Made by a program: the position numbers and the translations under genes
Assembly: GCA_934504345.1 (NCBI GenBank)
Contig: CAKSVR010000015.1
Span: forward strand, 1-44,114
DNA length: 44,114 bases
DNA from: an uncultured Agathobaculum sp.
GTDB taxonomy: Bacteria > Bacillota > Clostridia > Oscillospirales > Butyricicoccaceae
Direction of reading: 5' to 3'
In this document: piece after piece, positions 23,732-32,285 of the stretch
Position numbering within the stretch: position 1 is the stretch's first letter
Layout: the number at the start of each line of letters is the position of its first letter
The notes under the pieces: model-generated
Databases searched by the model: none
Seen by the model: only the letters and a program-made list of their open reading frames with translations
Told to the model about the DNA's origin: nothing

Positions 23732-24538
23732 ATGGCAAGAAACCATCAAAAACGACATAATACCGGCAGCTATCGTCGCCGCACCGACCGCGAACGCCGG
23801 GAGGCCCGCCGTGCGCGCGCCGCAAGACAGGCACAGACACCGCCGCCGCGCCGCCGCGTGCCCGAGGCTGAGGTGCGCCGTTTGCAGCGGGCCCGCCGCC
23901 GGCAGGCTTCGCTCATCGGATTAGCGGTCATGCTGGTGCTGCTCATTTTCGGACTGCGGCACAGCGTTGTCGCGCCGGAGAGCACCGCACAGGACGGCGG
24001 CAGCAGCGGCGGCATCACGACCGCATCCGATGTCAAGCAGGCTGCACAGGCGGTAAATCTGTCGCAGGCGGTGATGTACTACCAGCCGGTGGTGCAGAAT
24101 TACGCCGAGCAGAACGACATCGCGGCGTATACGGATACGCTGCTTGCCATCATGCAGGTGGAGAGCGGCGGCAAGCTGACCGACATCATGCAGTCCTCGA
24201 GCAGCGCGGAGCTGCCGGACAATTCGCTGGAGGAGGAGAGCTCCATCCGGCAGGGCTGCGCGTATTTCGCCAGCCTGCTGCGAAAGGGCAAGAGCCTCGG
24301 CTGTGACCTGGACTGCATCATTCAGGCATACAACTACGGCAGCGGCTTTCTGGACTATGCTGCGCAGCACGGCGGTGTTTACAGCACCGAGCTGGCCGAA
24401 ACGTTCGCGGAGGAGCAGTCCGGCGGAGCGACTTTGGAGTATACCAATCCCATGGCGGTGGCGGAGAACGGCGGCTGGCGCTATGCCTACGGCAATATGT
24501 TCTACGCGCGGCTGGTCAAGCAGTATCTGGTCGAATGA
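23732..24538 (+). CDS. membrane-anchored lysozyme-like (CwlT-type) muramidase
   Basis: A 268-residue protein with a strongly basic cytoplasmic N-terminus (arginine-rich, residues 1-65), one membrane segment (about 67-83) and an extracellular domain resembling the lysozyme-like domain of CwlT: YAEQNDIAAYTDTLLAIMQVESGG with the catalytic-type glutamate in VESGG, IMQSSSSAELP, SIRQGCAYFASLL and the IQAYNYGSGFLDYA motif. It should cut the glycan strands of peptidoglycan. Start ATG at 23732 follows AGGAAAG; a longer frame lacks a site. Monocistronic, between the ABC cluster and the met operon. Such proteins often belong to cell-wall remodelling or conjugation, but no conjugation gene is near. Confidence 0.85.
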   Translation: MARNHQKRHNTGSYRRRTDRERREARRARAARQAQTPPPRRRVPEAEVRRLQRARRRQASLIGLAVMLVLLIFGLRHSVVAPESTAQDGGSSGGITTASDVKQAAQAVNLSQAVMYYQPVVQNYAEQNDIAAYTDTLLAIMQVESGGKLTDIMQSSSSAELPDNSLEEESSIRQGCAYFASLLRKGKSLGCDLDCIIQAYNYGSGFLDYAAQHGGVYSTELAETFAEEQSGGATLEYTNPMAVAENGGWRYAYGNMFYARLVKQYLVE

Positions 24539-24573
24539 GCGGAAATCAGACGGTTTTTCTATGAGATACGGAA

Positions 24574-24602
24574 AAATGCTTGACAAAAAGGCACGGAGAG
24601 AA
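24574..24602 (+). promoter_or_regulatory. promoter of the met leader and metNIQ
   Basis: TTGACA, exactly 17 bases, TATACT, about 65 bases before the leader-peptide ATG (coordinates accurate to a few bases). It drives the attenuated metNIQ transcript. Confidence 0.75.
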
Positions 24603-24664
24603 TATACTTATCCCACACGTTGAGATAAAACACGATAAGACCGCAGGAATAGGAGGAAATCACC

Positions 24665-24733
24665 ATGGGTGCATCTCGAATGGAAATGTGCATGATGTGT
24701 GGTTCTGCTCGTTTTTCTGCGGAGCAGCCGTAA
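24665..24733 (+). CDS. Met/Cys-rich leader peptide of metNIQ
   Basis: A 22-codon gene with AGGAGG nine bases before the ATG and a TAA stop at 24731. Besides the initiator it holds four methionine codons and two cysteine codons in one stretch: Met6-Glu-Met8-Cys9-Met10-Met11-Cys12. Immediately after that stretch, still inside the peptide, comes TCTGCTCGTTTTTCTG, which can pair with the 5' side of the downstream terminator. A ribosome paused on Met codons for lack of charged tRNA-Met would leave this arm free; a ribosome reaching the stop codon would cover it. This is the classic logic of transcription attenuation. Confidence 0.75.
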   Translation: MGASRMEMCMMCGSARFSAEQP

Positions 24734-24818
24734 CGGCTGAACGCAAGGCGGGCCGCTTTTCATGCGGCTGATACAGAAAACGAGCGGAAAGCAAGCCTTT
24801 GCTTTCCGCTTTTCTTTT
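24703..24818 (+). promoter_or_regulatory. attenuator: antiterminator and intrinsic terminator
   Basis: The terminator is a 12-bp stem at 24783-24810 (AGCGGAAAGCAA-GCCT-TTGCTTTCCGCT) followed by TTTCTTTT. The antiterminator pairs 24703-24719 (within the leader peptide) with 24774-24789, about 16 pairs with one bulged T and one G-T pair, and uses up the first seven bases of the terminator stem. Two smaller stems, CAGCCG-TAA-CGGCTG at the leader stop codon and GCCGC...GCGGC (24753-24767), lie between. No SAM riboswitch or T-box motif is present. Function inferred from base pairing. Confidence 0.75.
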
Positions 24819-24853
24819 GGAAAGCAAGAGGAGAAATGTAAGGAGGAATAAAC

Positions 24854-25873
24854 GTGGCACAGGATGCGATCGTTCAGATAAAGGGTCTGAACAAAACATT
24901 CCGAGGACGAGCGGGCACGGTCGTGGCGCTGAACGGCATCGACCTTGATATTTACCGCGGCGAGATCTTCGGCATCATCGGCCTGTCCGGTGCGGGCAAG
25001 AGTACGCTCGTGCGGTGCATCAACTTTCTGGAGAAGCCCACCGAGGGCACGGTGACGGTGGACGGGCAGGAGCTCGGAGGGCTGAGTAAAAAGCAGCTTT
25101 TGGAGGCCCGCCGCTCGATGGGCATGATATTCCAGCAGTTCAACCTGCTCCAGCAGAGAACCGCATTGCAGAATATCTGTTTTCCGCTCGAAATCGCGGG
25201 AACGAGCAAGGCGGATGCGGAAAAGCGGGCCAAGGAGCTGCTCGAAATTGTCGGCTTGAGTGACAGAGCGGACAACTACCCGAGCCAGCTTTCCGGCGGC
25301 CAGCAGCAGCGCGTGGCTATCGCGCGTGCGCTTGCGACCAACCCCAAGATCCTGCTGTGCGACGAGGCGACGAGCGCCCTCGACCCGACGACAACGCGCT
25401 CCATCCTCGCGCTGCTCAAGGAGATCAACAAAACACTCGGCATCACCATCATCGTTATCACGCATGAGATGGCCGTTATCGAGGAAATCTGTCAGCGCGT
25501 CGCCATCATCGACTCCAGCCGCATTGCCGAGGTCGGCACGGTGGACGAGGTGTTCACCCGACCCAAATCCGCGATGGCAAAGCAGCTCATCTATCCGGAC
25601 GGCAAGCGCGATTCTCTCGCGACCGGCAAGCGGTACTGCCGTATCGTGTTTGACGGCAATTCGTCGTTCGAGCCGGTGGTATCCAACATGGTGCTCGAGT
25701 GCAAGGCGCCGGTCAACATCCTGTTCGCGGACACCAAGAACATCGATGGAAAAGCCTACGGTCAGATGATATTGCAGCTTCCCGAGGACGAACGCGCGGC
25801 AAAGCGTGCGCTGGCGTACCTCGCAACCCAGAATGTACACGCAGAGGAGGTAGCCGATTATGCTTCCGTTTAA
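24854..25873 (+). CDS. metN: methionine ABC importer ATPase
   Basis: A 339-residue MetN. Walker A GLSGAGKST (43-51), Q-loop FQQFNLL, signature LSGGQQQR, Walker B ILLCDEATSALDP and the TRSILALLKEIN segment are typical. Residues from about 255 form the C-terminal NIL domain (YCRIVFDGNSS...MVLECKAPVNILFADTKNIDGKAYGQMILQL), known to bind methionine and inhibit transport allosterically. The start is GTG at 24854 with AAGGAGG seven bases before. Its stop overlaps metI by 14 bases. The upstream leader-peptide attenuator is its apparent transcriptional control. Confidence 0.96.
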   Translation: MAQDAIVQIKGLNKTFRGRAGTVVALNGIDLDIYRGEIFGIIGLSGAGKSTLVRCINFLEKPTEGTVTVDGQELGGLSKKQLLEARRSMGMIFQQFNLLQQRTALQNICFPLEIAGTSKADAEKRAKELLEIVGLSDRADNYPSQLSGGQQQRVAIARALATNPKILLCDEATSALDPTTTRSILALLKEINKTLGITIIVITHEMAVIEEICQRVAIIDSSRIAEVGTVDEVFTRPKSAMAKQLIYPDGKRDSLATGKRYCRIVFDGNSSFEPVVSNMVLECKAPVNILFADTKNIDGKAYGQMILQLPEDERAAKRALAYLATQNVHAEEVADYASV

Positions 25874-26513
25874 TGTTTGGGCGCAGAGCCTTTGGGAAAC
25901 CCTGTATATGGTCATCCTCTCGACGGTCATCTCGTATGCCATCGGTCTGCCGCTCGGCCTGACGCTGGTCGTCACCGATAAGAGCGGCATCCGTCCGATG
26001 CCCGTTTTCAATGCGGTGCTGGGTGTGGTGGTCAACATCCTGCGCTCCATCCCGTTCCTTATCCTCGCGGTTATGATCACGCCGATCACCCGCGCCATCG
26101 TCGGCAAGGCCATCGGCACCACCGCGATGATCGTTCCGCTGACGTTCGCCGCCGCGCCGTATGTGGCCCGTATGGTCGAGTCCTCCATCAAGGAGGTGCC
26201 GTTCGGCGTGATCGAGGCGGCGCAGTCCATGGGTGCCAGCCCGTGGCAGATCGTATGGAAAGTGCTCGTGCCGGAGGCAAAGCCGTCCCTGATGGTCGGC
26301 GGCGCCATTTCGGTCGTTACCATCCTCGGCTACTCCGCGATGGCGGGCTTCATCGGCGGCGGCGGTTTGGGTACGGTCGCCGTAAACTACGGCTACAACC
26401 GCTATAATTTCCCGATCATGCTGGTGGCTGTTATCATCATCGTTATCGTGGTGCAGATATTCCAGGAGGTCGGTATGAGATTGGCACATCATCTGGATAA
26501 GAGAAACCGGTAA
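25860..26513 (+). CDS. metI: methionine ABC importer permease
   Basis: A 217-residue permease with five predicted membrane segments and the binding-protein-dependent transport signature EVPFGVIEAAQSMGASPWQIVWKVLVPEA (about 116-144), the EAA loop of the MetI family. It forms a homodimer with two MetN subunits. The gene overlaps metN by 14 bases, which implies translational coupling. A CCATTCTCCAT repeat and an A/T-rich palindrome (TATCATT...AATGATA) separate it from metQ. Confidence 0.96.
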   Translation: MLPFNVWAQSLWETLYMVILSTVISYAIGLPLGLTLVVTDKSGIRPMPVFNAVLGVVVNILRSIPFLILAVMITPITRAIVGKAIGTTAMIVPLTFAAAPYVARMVESSIKEVPFGVIEAAQSMGASPWQIVWKVLVPEAKPSLMVGGAISVVTILGYSAMAGFIGGGGLGTVAVNYGYNRYNFPIMLVAVIIIVIVVQIFQEVGMRLAHHLDKRNR

Positions 26514-26598
26514 TCATTTTCCATTCTCCATTATCCATTCTCAATTTTATTTCGTTATCATTAAAAAATGATATATATCAGAAAAGGAGCGAATTCCA

Positions 26599-27444
26599 AT
26601 GAAGAAGACAATCGCAGCAATCCTTGCAGGCGCTCTGTGCCTGACCGCCCTGACCGCCTGCGGCGGCAAGACCGACACCTCGGCAGCTGACAACAGCAAC
26701 GCGGCAGGCGATGCAGACAAGACCATCACCATCGGCGCTACCCCGACTCCGCACGCAGAGATCCTGAATGCGGCAAAGGATGCACTCGAGGCAGAGGGCT
26801 ACACCCTGAACGTTATCGAGTTCACGGACTACGTTCAGCCGAACACCGCACTGGTTGACGGCGATCTGGATGCGAACTACTTCCAGCACACTCCGTACCT
26901 GAACAACTTCAACAAGGAGAACGGCACCGATCTGGTCGATGCGTTCGATATGCACTATGAGCCGTTCGGCATTTACGCCGGCAAGACCGCTTCCCTCGAG
27001 GAGCTGGCAGACGGCGCTTCCGTAGCCATCCCGAACGACGGCTCGAACGAAACCCGCGCACTGCTGCTGCAGGATGCCGGTCTGATCACCCTGAAGGACG
27101 GCATTGACCCGACTTCGGATGCCACCAAGCTGGACATCGTGGAGAACCCGAAGAACCTCGATATTCAGGAGATCGCCGCAGAGCAGCTCCCGCGCTCTCT
27201 GGCAGACGTTGACCTTGCTGTCATCAACGGCAACTACGCGCTTCAGGCTGACCTGAATGCCGCAGAGGACTCCCTTATCACCGAGAACCCGGATTACGCA
27301 AAGGTTTATGTAAACGTTGTTGCGTGCCGCGCCGGTGAGGAGAACAGCGATAAGATTCAGGCGCTCAAGAAGGCGCTCCAGAGCGACGATGTAAAGAACT
27401 ACGTTGCAGAAACCTATAAGGGCGCTGTTGTCACCGTATTCTAA
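26599..27444 (+). CDS. metQ: methionine-binding lipoprotein
   Basis: A 281-residue NlpA/MetQ-family lipoprotein: signal peptide, lipobox LTAC (Cys21), then KTITIGATPTPHAEILNAAKDALEAEGY and FTDYVQPNTALVDGDLDANYFQHTPYLNNFNKENGTDL, both hallmark segments of MetQ. It binds methionine outside the membrane and delivers it to MetNI. AAAGGAG lies nine bases before the ATG. A strong terminator follows, closing the metNIQ operon. Confidence 0.96.
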   Translation: MKKTIAAILAGALCLTALTACGGKTDTSAADNSNAAGDADKTITIGATPTPHAEILNAAKDALEAEGYTLNVIEFTDYVQPNTALVDGDLDANYFQHTPYLNNFNKENGTDLVDAFDMHYEPFGIYAGKTASLEELADGASVAIPNDGSNETRALLLQDAGLITLKDGIDPTSDATKLDIVENPKNLDIQEIAAEQLPRSLADVDLAVINGNYALQADLNAAEDSLITENPDYAKVYVNVVACRAGEENSDKIQALKKALQSDDVKNYVAETYKGAVVTVF

Positions 27445-27465
27445 GGCAAACACAGACCAAAACAC

Positions 27466-27495
27466 AAAAAACCGAGGCTTATGCCTCGGTTTTTT
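27466..27495 (+). terminator. terminator of metNIQ
   Basis: Thirteen-base stem AAAAAACCGAGGC-TTAT-GCCTCGGTTTTTT, 22 bases after the metQ stop codon, ending in a T-run. Confidence 0.93.
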
Positions 27496-27530
27496 GTATT
27501 TGGGTACTGTTTCAGCGTGCTCCCGCTTAC

Positions 27531-27606
27531 AACGGCGGGGTGAGGGCAGGAGGTGAATTGCGGCAAAGCCGCAAGAGAGGCCACTCTGGAGTGCCCCGCC
27601 CTACGG
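27531..27606. repeat. partial GTAGGGC-type repeat
   Basis: Right half of the palindrome described at 10088-10171 (AACGGCGGGGTGAGGGCA ... CCCCGCCCTACGG), split by a 45-base insert that itself holds the stem TTGCGGC-AAA-GCCGCAA. It lies between metQ and the symporter gene. Confidence 0.6.
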
Positions 27607-27672
27607 TAAAGACAGTTCTATGATTTCTTGCAAATGCATATTTTAGACCGATATGCAACAGGGAGGGCTGAC

Positions 27673-29064
27673 ATGGAACATCTGCTGGAACTAAACGACC
27701 GTCTGCGCGGGCTTATCTGGGGTGCGCCGATGCTGCTCCTGCTGCTCGGCACGGGATTGTACTTTACGGTAAAAACGGGTGTCTTTCAGGTGCGCTGCTG
27801 CACGCTCTGGCTGCGGAAAACGCTGTTTTCCTGCTTTACGGGTGCGGCGCGGCGGACAAGCGGCGGCGTTTCGCCGTTTGCGGCCATGTGTACCGCGCTC
27901 GCCGCGACAGTCGGCACGGGCAACATCGCGGGCGTGGCAACGGCGCTGACCATCGGCGGGCCGGGCGCGGTGCTCTGGCTGTGGGTGAGCGCCTTTGTCG
28001 GCATGATGACGGCTTTTGCGGAGAACACGCTCGGGATGCTCTACCGTGAGCGGGGAGCGGACGGCAGCTGGCACGGCGGGCCGATGCTGTACCTTAAAAA
28101 CGGGCTGCACAGCCCGCTTCTGGCGGGCGCATTCGCGCTGTTCTGCGTGCTGGCCTCATTCGGCATCGGCAATATGAGCCAGTGCAACTCGATCGCACAG
28201 GGACTTTCCGGCTCGTTCGGCGTGCCGAGCGGGCTCACCGGCGCGGTGACGGCGATCCTGCTGGGCGCGGTGCTGCTCGGCGGGCTGAAACGCCTCTCGC
28301 GCATGACGGAAACGCTCGTGCCGTTCATGGCGCTGTTCTACATGGGCGGCGCGGCGGCGGTGCTGTGGGTGCATCGGGCGGCGCTGCCGCAGGCGTTCGC
28401 GCAGATCTGCTCGATGGCGTTCGATACGCGGGCGGGCACAGGCGGCGCGCTCGGCTACGGCATGATGCAGGCCGTCCGCGCGGGCGTGTCGCGCGGCGTG
28501 TTCTCGAATGAGGCCGGACTGGGCTCGTCCGTCATGGTCCACACCGCCGCCGATGCTAAGGAGCCGTGCGAACAGGGGATGTGGGCGGTGTTCGAGGTGT
28601 TCTTCGACACCATCGTGATGTGCAGCGTTACCGCGTTCGTCATCCTGACGAGCGGGGTATACGACCCGAGCCGCTACGCGCTGGCCTCGGGCACGCCGCT
28701 GCTGGCGCAGCTCACCACGGGCGCACAGCTGACCGCACAGGCGTTCTCCACCGTGTTCGGCCGCCTTGGCGGCGGCTTTGTTGCGGTGTCGCTGGCGCTG
28801 TTCGCGTTCTCGACCCTGCTCGGCTGGTCGTATTACGGGCAGCGCGCGGCGGCGTACCTGTTCGGCGAGCGGGCTGTTCCGGTGTACAAACTGCTGTTCG
28901 TGCTGGCGGCAGCAGCGGGCTGCCGGATGCGGCTCGAGCCGGTCTGGGCGCTCAGCGACACCTTTAACGGGCTGATGGCGCTGCCCAATCTGGCGGGTGT
29001 TCTGGCGCTGCGCCGCCATGTGCTGGCGGAATGGTGTCGTTATAAATCCAATTTACGGCGTTAA
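27673..29064 (+). CDS. alanine/glycine:cation symporter (AGCS family)
   Basis: A 463-residue polytopic membrane protein importing alanine or glycine with Na+ or H+. Family segments include GTGLYFTVKTGVFQVR, SPFAAMCTALAATVGTGNIAGVATALTIGGPGAVLWLW (the AGCS signature), GNMSQCNSIAQGL, AVRAGVSRGVFSNEAGLGSS and a final LLGWSYYGQRAAAYLFG. The ATG at 27673 follows GGGAGGG; an earlier in-frame ATG lacks a site. No glycine riboswitch is seen upstream. Monocistronic. Confidence 0.94.
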   Translation: MEHLLELNDRLRGLIWGAPMLLLLLGTGLYFTVKTGVFQVRCCTLWLRKTLFSCFTGAARRTSGGVSPFAAMCTALAATVGTGNIAGVATALTIGGPGAVLWLWVSAFVGMMTAFAENTLGMLYRERGADGSWHGGPMLYLKNGLHSPLLAGAFALFCVLASFGIGNMSQCNSIAQGLSGSFGVPSGLTGAVTAILLGAVLLGGLKRLSRMTETLVPFMALFYMGGAAAVLWVHRAALPQAFAQICSMAFDTRAGTGGALGYGMMQAVRAGVSRGVFSNEAGLGSSVMVHTAADAKEPCEQGMWAVFEVFFDTIVMCSVTAFVILTSGVYDPSRYALASGTPLLAQLTTGAQLTAQAFSTVFGRLGGGFVAVSLALFAFSTLLGWSYYGQRAAAYLFGERAVPVYKLLFVLAAAAGCRMRLEPVWALSDTFNGLMALPNLAGVLALRRHVLAEWCRYKSNLRR

Positions 29065-29120
29065 AGCACTGCAAATTGCACAAAAATATATTTCCGGACG
29101 GGAAAAAACAGGATTAGGAC

Positions 29121-29149
29121 TTGTAAATCAACGGAAATCCATATAGAAT
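29121..29149 (+). promoter_or_regulatory. promoter of nhaC
   Basis: TTGTAA (29121-29126), 17-base spacer, TAGAAT (29144-29149). A small stem ACAGAC...GTCTGT follows at 29161-29179, in the untranslated leader. Confidence 0.6.
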
Positions 29150-29199
29150 AGAATGGAATTACAGACGAGTCCTGTCTGTGCATAAGGGGGAAATAAGGA

Positions 29200-30690
29200 A
29201 TGGACGTTACGGCAACTGTTTGGACACTGCTGCCGCCGATCATCGCGATCGCGCTTGCGCTGATCACGAAGGAGGTTTACTCCTCGCTGATGATCGGTAT
29301 TCTTTCGGGTGCGCTGCTCTATACGGGCTTCCATCCGCTGAAAGCCGTCGAAACGACTTTCACCATCATGGGCAGTAAATTGGGAGATAATATCAATATT
29401 TGTATCTTCCTCGTACTGCTCGGCATTCTGGTATCGCTCATCACCAAATCGGGCGCATCACGCGCATACGGTGAGTGGGCGGTCAAGACCATCCGCAGCC
29501 GGCGCGGCGCGTCGTTTGCGACCTCGTTCCTCGGAATGTTCATTTTCGTGGACGATTACTTCAACTGCCTCACCGTCGGCACGGTCATGCGCCCGGTGAC
29601 GGACAAGTACAGCATTTCCCGGGCAAAGCTGGCGTACATCATCGATGCAACGGCGGCTCCGGTCTGCATCATCGCGCCGATCTCCTCGTGGGCGGCGGCG
29701 GTCGGCTCGTCCCTGCCGGAATCGAGCACGATGGACGGCTTCTCGCTGTTCCTCAAGACCATCCCGATGAACCTGTACGCGCTGCTCACGCTGGCGTTCC
29801 TGCTCTGGCTGATGGCGGCGGACTTCGACTTCGGCCCGATGAAAAAGTACGAGCTCGCGCATAAGGACGATGACCTCTCTGTCATCGAGGAAACCCACGT
29901 TGTAGCCGGCTCGGGCAAGGTCTACGACCTCATCCTGCCGATCAGCGTGCTCATCGTGCTGTGCATCGCGGGTATGCTGTATACCGGCGGCATTCTGGAC
30001 GGCGCGAACATTGTCGAGGCATTCGCAAACTGCGATTCCTCCACCGCGCTGGTGCTCGGCTCGTTCTTCACGCTGCTGTTCACCTTTGTGCTGTACATCC
30101 CGCGCAAGGTGCTGTCCTTTGGCCAGTTCTGCGAGGCCTTCACCGAGGGCTTCAAGGCGATGGTCCCGGCCATCCTCATCCTGACGCTGGCGTGGACGCT
30201 GTCCGGTGTCTGCCGTGACGAGTACCTCAACATCGGCGGCTTCGTATCCTCTGTGGTGAATGCGGAATCCACCATCGGTATGTTCATGCCGGCGGTATTC
30301 TTCCTCATCGCGCTCGGTCTGGCATTCGCGACCGGCACCTCCTGGGGTACGTTCAGCATCCTCATCCCGATCGCCATTGCGGTGTTCGGCGATGCACCGT
30401 CCACCATGCTGGTCATGACGGTGGCGGCCTGCCTGTCCGGTGCGGTGTGCGGCGACCACATTTCGCCGATTTCGGATACGACCATCCTCGCATCCGCAGG
30501 CGCGCAGTGCAATCACATCGACCACGTTTCCACGCAGATGCCTTACGCGCTGATGATCGCGGCCATGAGCTTCGTCGGCTTCCTTGTCGGCGGCGTGACC
30601 GGCAACAGCATTCTGGCGCTCGGCGTTGGCGCGGTGCTGCTGGTGGTTTCCATTGCGGTTATTACCGCACGCCAGAAGAAAAAGGCGTAA
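29200..30690 (+). CDS. Na+/H+ antiporter, NhaC family
   Basis: A 496-residue membrane protein of the NhaC/ion-transporter superfamily with about 11 membrane segments. Diagnostic parts are FVDDYFNCLTVGTVMRPVTDKYSISRAKLAYIIDATAAPVCIIAPISSWAA (about 114-165) and the second-half repeat FATGTSWGTFSILIPIAIAV...CLSGAVCGDHISPISDTTILASAGAQCNHIDHVSTQ. These are typical of NhaC-like antiporters; substrates other than Na+ (for example amino acids or dicarboxylates) occur in the superfamily. GGGGG and AAGGA precede the ATG. It ends with a GCTCTCCCC palindrome at 30714-30741. Confidence 0.9.
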   Translation: MDVTATVWTLLPPIIAIALALITKEVYSSLMIGILSGALLYTGFHPLKAVETTFTIMGSKLGDNINICIFLVLLGILVSLITKSGASRAYGEWAVKTIRSRRGASFATSFLGMFIFVDDYFNCLTVGTVMRPVTDKYSISRAKLAYIIDATAAPVCIIAPISSWAAAVGSSLPESSTMDGFSLFLKTIPMNLYALLTLAFLLWLMAADFDFGPMKKYELAHKDDDLSVIEETHVVAGSGKVYDLILPISVLIVLCIAGMLYTGGILDGANIVEAFANCDSSTALVLGSFFTLLFTFVLYIPRKVLSFGQFCEAFTEGFKAMVPAILILTLAWTLSGVCRDEYLNIGGFVSSVVNAESTIGMFMPAVFFLIALGLAFATGTSWGTFSILIPIAIAVFGDAPSTMLVMTVAACLSGAVCGDHISPISDTTILASAGAQCNHIDHVSTQMPYALMIAAMSFVGFLVGGVTGNSILALGVGAVLLVVSIAVITARQKKKA

Positions 30691-30713
30691 AACGCCGCTT
30701 ATAGCCCGGAAAG

Positions 30714-30741
30714 TTATGCTCTCCCCTCGGGGAGAGCATAA
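30714..30741. terminator. stem-loop after nhaC
   Basis: Perfect inverted repeat TTATGCTCTCCCC / GGGGAGAGCATAA with almost no loop, lacking a T-run on the plus strand. It may be a weak terminator or a 3' stability hairpin. Confidence 0.45.
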
Positions 30742-30810
30742 AATTGCAGTAAAATCCATTTTTGCCTGTGAAAACGGGTAAAAGCAGACTCCCGAAAGAA
30801 GGTATCCCAC

Positions 30811-32169
30811 TTGACCACTGACCTTACCGTCGGAAAGCCGTCACAGAAGCTGTTCTGGTTTTCCATCCCGCTGCTGTTGAGCGTGGCATTCCAGCAGCTG
30901 TACCAGATGGCCGACTCCATCATCGTAGGCCGTTTTGCCGCCACTGCGGAGGCAGGCGAGCTGGCGCTGGCCGCTGTCGGAGCGAGCTACCCCATCACGC
31001 AGCTGTTCGTTGCGGTTGCGACCGGCATCAATATCGGTACGGGCGTGCTCGTATCCCAGCTGTTCGGCGCGAAGCGCTATCTGCGTATGAAAACGGCGAT
31101 CTCGACCGCGCTGCTCACCACCACGGCAGTCGCGCTGCTGCTGACGCTCATCGGCGCTGTCGGCACGAACGGCATCATGAATGCGCTCTCTACGCCGGAG
31201 AACATCTTCGCGGACGGTTCGCTGTATCTGCGCGTATATGTATTCGGCCTGCTGTTCCTGTTCGTCTACAACGTGTGTACGGGTATCTTCAACGCCATGG
31301 GTGACAGCCGCACGCCGCTCATCCTGCTGGTGCTGTCCTCGGTGGGCAACGTTATCCTGGATCTTGTGTTCGTCGCCAGGCTCCAGTGGGGTGTCGCCGG
31401 TGTTGCATGGGCGACCTTTATCGCGCAGGGCGCATCCGGTGTGCTGGCATTCGTGCTGCTGCTGCGCCGCGTGCGTTCGTTTGATACGGGCCACCACTTC
31501 GTGCTGTTCGCGCCCGAAATGCTGCGCCGCCTGACCAACTACGCCGTGCCGTCTATCGCCCAGCAGAGCTTTGTGTCGGTGGGCAATGTACTCATTCAGT
31601 ATTACATCAACCTGTGCGGCGCGACTGTCATCGCGGGCTTCTCGGCGGCAAACCGCGTCAACCAGTTTGCGCTGACCTGCTGTATGTCGTTCGCCTCGGG
31701 TCTGTCCAGCTATGTTGCACAGAATATCGGCGCGCGCAAGCTCGACCGTATCGGCCCGGGCCTCAAATGGGGCGCGGTGTATTCGCTCGGCCTGTCTGTG
31801 GTGTTCATGGCGGTCTATCTGCCGTTCTCGGATAAGATCATCAGTCTGTTCATCCCGGCGGGCAGCGCCTCCGGCGTTATCGATGTCGCACGAGGCTATC
31901 TGTTCACGGTCGTGCCGTTCTATCTGGTCGTCTGCACCAAGTTCGTGTGCGACAGCGTGCTGCGCGGCGCCGGTGCGATGCGTCCGTTCATGATCACGAC
32001 GTTCTCCGACCTGATCATCCGCGTGGTGCTGTCTATCGCGCTGTTCTATGTGATCGGCAACGAGCACGGCATCTGGCTCAGCTGGCCGATCGGCTGGTTC
32101 CTCGGCTCGGGTCTGTCGGTGTTCTTCTATAAGTCTGGCGCGTGGAAAAAGAATCTGCCAACGTTCTAA
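30811..32169 (+). CDS. MATE-family exporter
   Basis: A second MATE protein of 452 residues with the usual start TVGKPSQKLFWFSIPLLLSVAFQQLYQMADSIIVGRFA, the GTGVLVSQLFGAKRY loop and a second half beginning LTNYAVPSIAQQSFVSVGNVLIQYYINLCG. It differs clearly from the MATE at 15467 and is not a recent duplicate. The start is TTG at 30811 with GAAGG eight bases upstream; no ATG near fits the conserved N-terminus. A strong terminator follows. Confidence 0.92.
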   Translation: MTTDLTVGKPSQKLFWFSIPLLLSVAFQQLYQMADSIIVGRFAATAEAGELALAAVGASYPITQLFVAVATGINIGTGVLVSQLFGAKRYLRMKTAISTALLTTTAVALLLTLIGAVGTNGIMNALSTPENIFADGSLYLRVYVFGLLFLFVYNVCTGIFNAMGDSRTPLILLVLSSVGNVILDLVFVARLQWGVAGVAWATFIAQGASGVLAFVLLLRRVRSFDTGHHFVLFAPEMLRRLTNYAVPSIAQQSFVSVGNVLIQYYINLCGATVIAGFSAANRVNQFALTCCMSFASGLSSYVAQNIGARKLDRIGPGLKWGAVYSLGLSVVFMAVYLPFSDKIISLFIPAGSASGVIDVARGYLFTVVPFYLVVCTKFVCDSVLRGAGAMRPFMITTFSDLIIRVVLSIALFYVIGNEHGIWLSWPIGWFLGSGLSVFFYKSGAWKKNLPTF

Positions 32170-32180
32170 AAACGCAAAGC

Positions 32181-32212
32181 AAAAGGGTTTCCCAATAGGG
32201 AAACCCTTTTTT
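32181..32212 (+). terminator. terminator of the MATE gene
   Basis: Thirteen-base stem AAAAGGGTTTCCC-AATA-GGGAAACCCTTTT followed by TT, 11 bases after the stop codon. Confidence 0.92.
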
Positions 32213-32285
32213 CATGCCTGCGCTGCGAGAACCTGCCGAAACTCGTCCGGAAACAGCCGAGCGCCTGCCGGGACATGATGAATGG

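Noticed and set aside
24600..24853. SAM riboswitch or T-box upstream of metN
   Set aside because: No S-box core (such as the AGAGAGGTGGAGG block) and no T-box TGGNACCGCG element is visible; the leader peptide with two exclusive stems explains the region better.
27445..27672. Glycine riboswitch before the alanine/glycine symporter
   Set aside because: No tandem aptamer motifs found; the gap holds a terminator and a partial repeat only.
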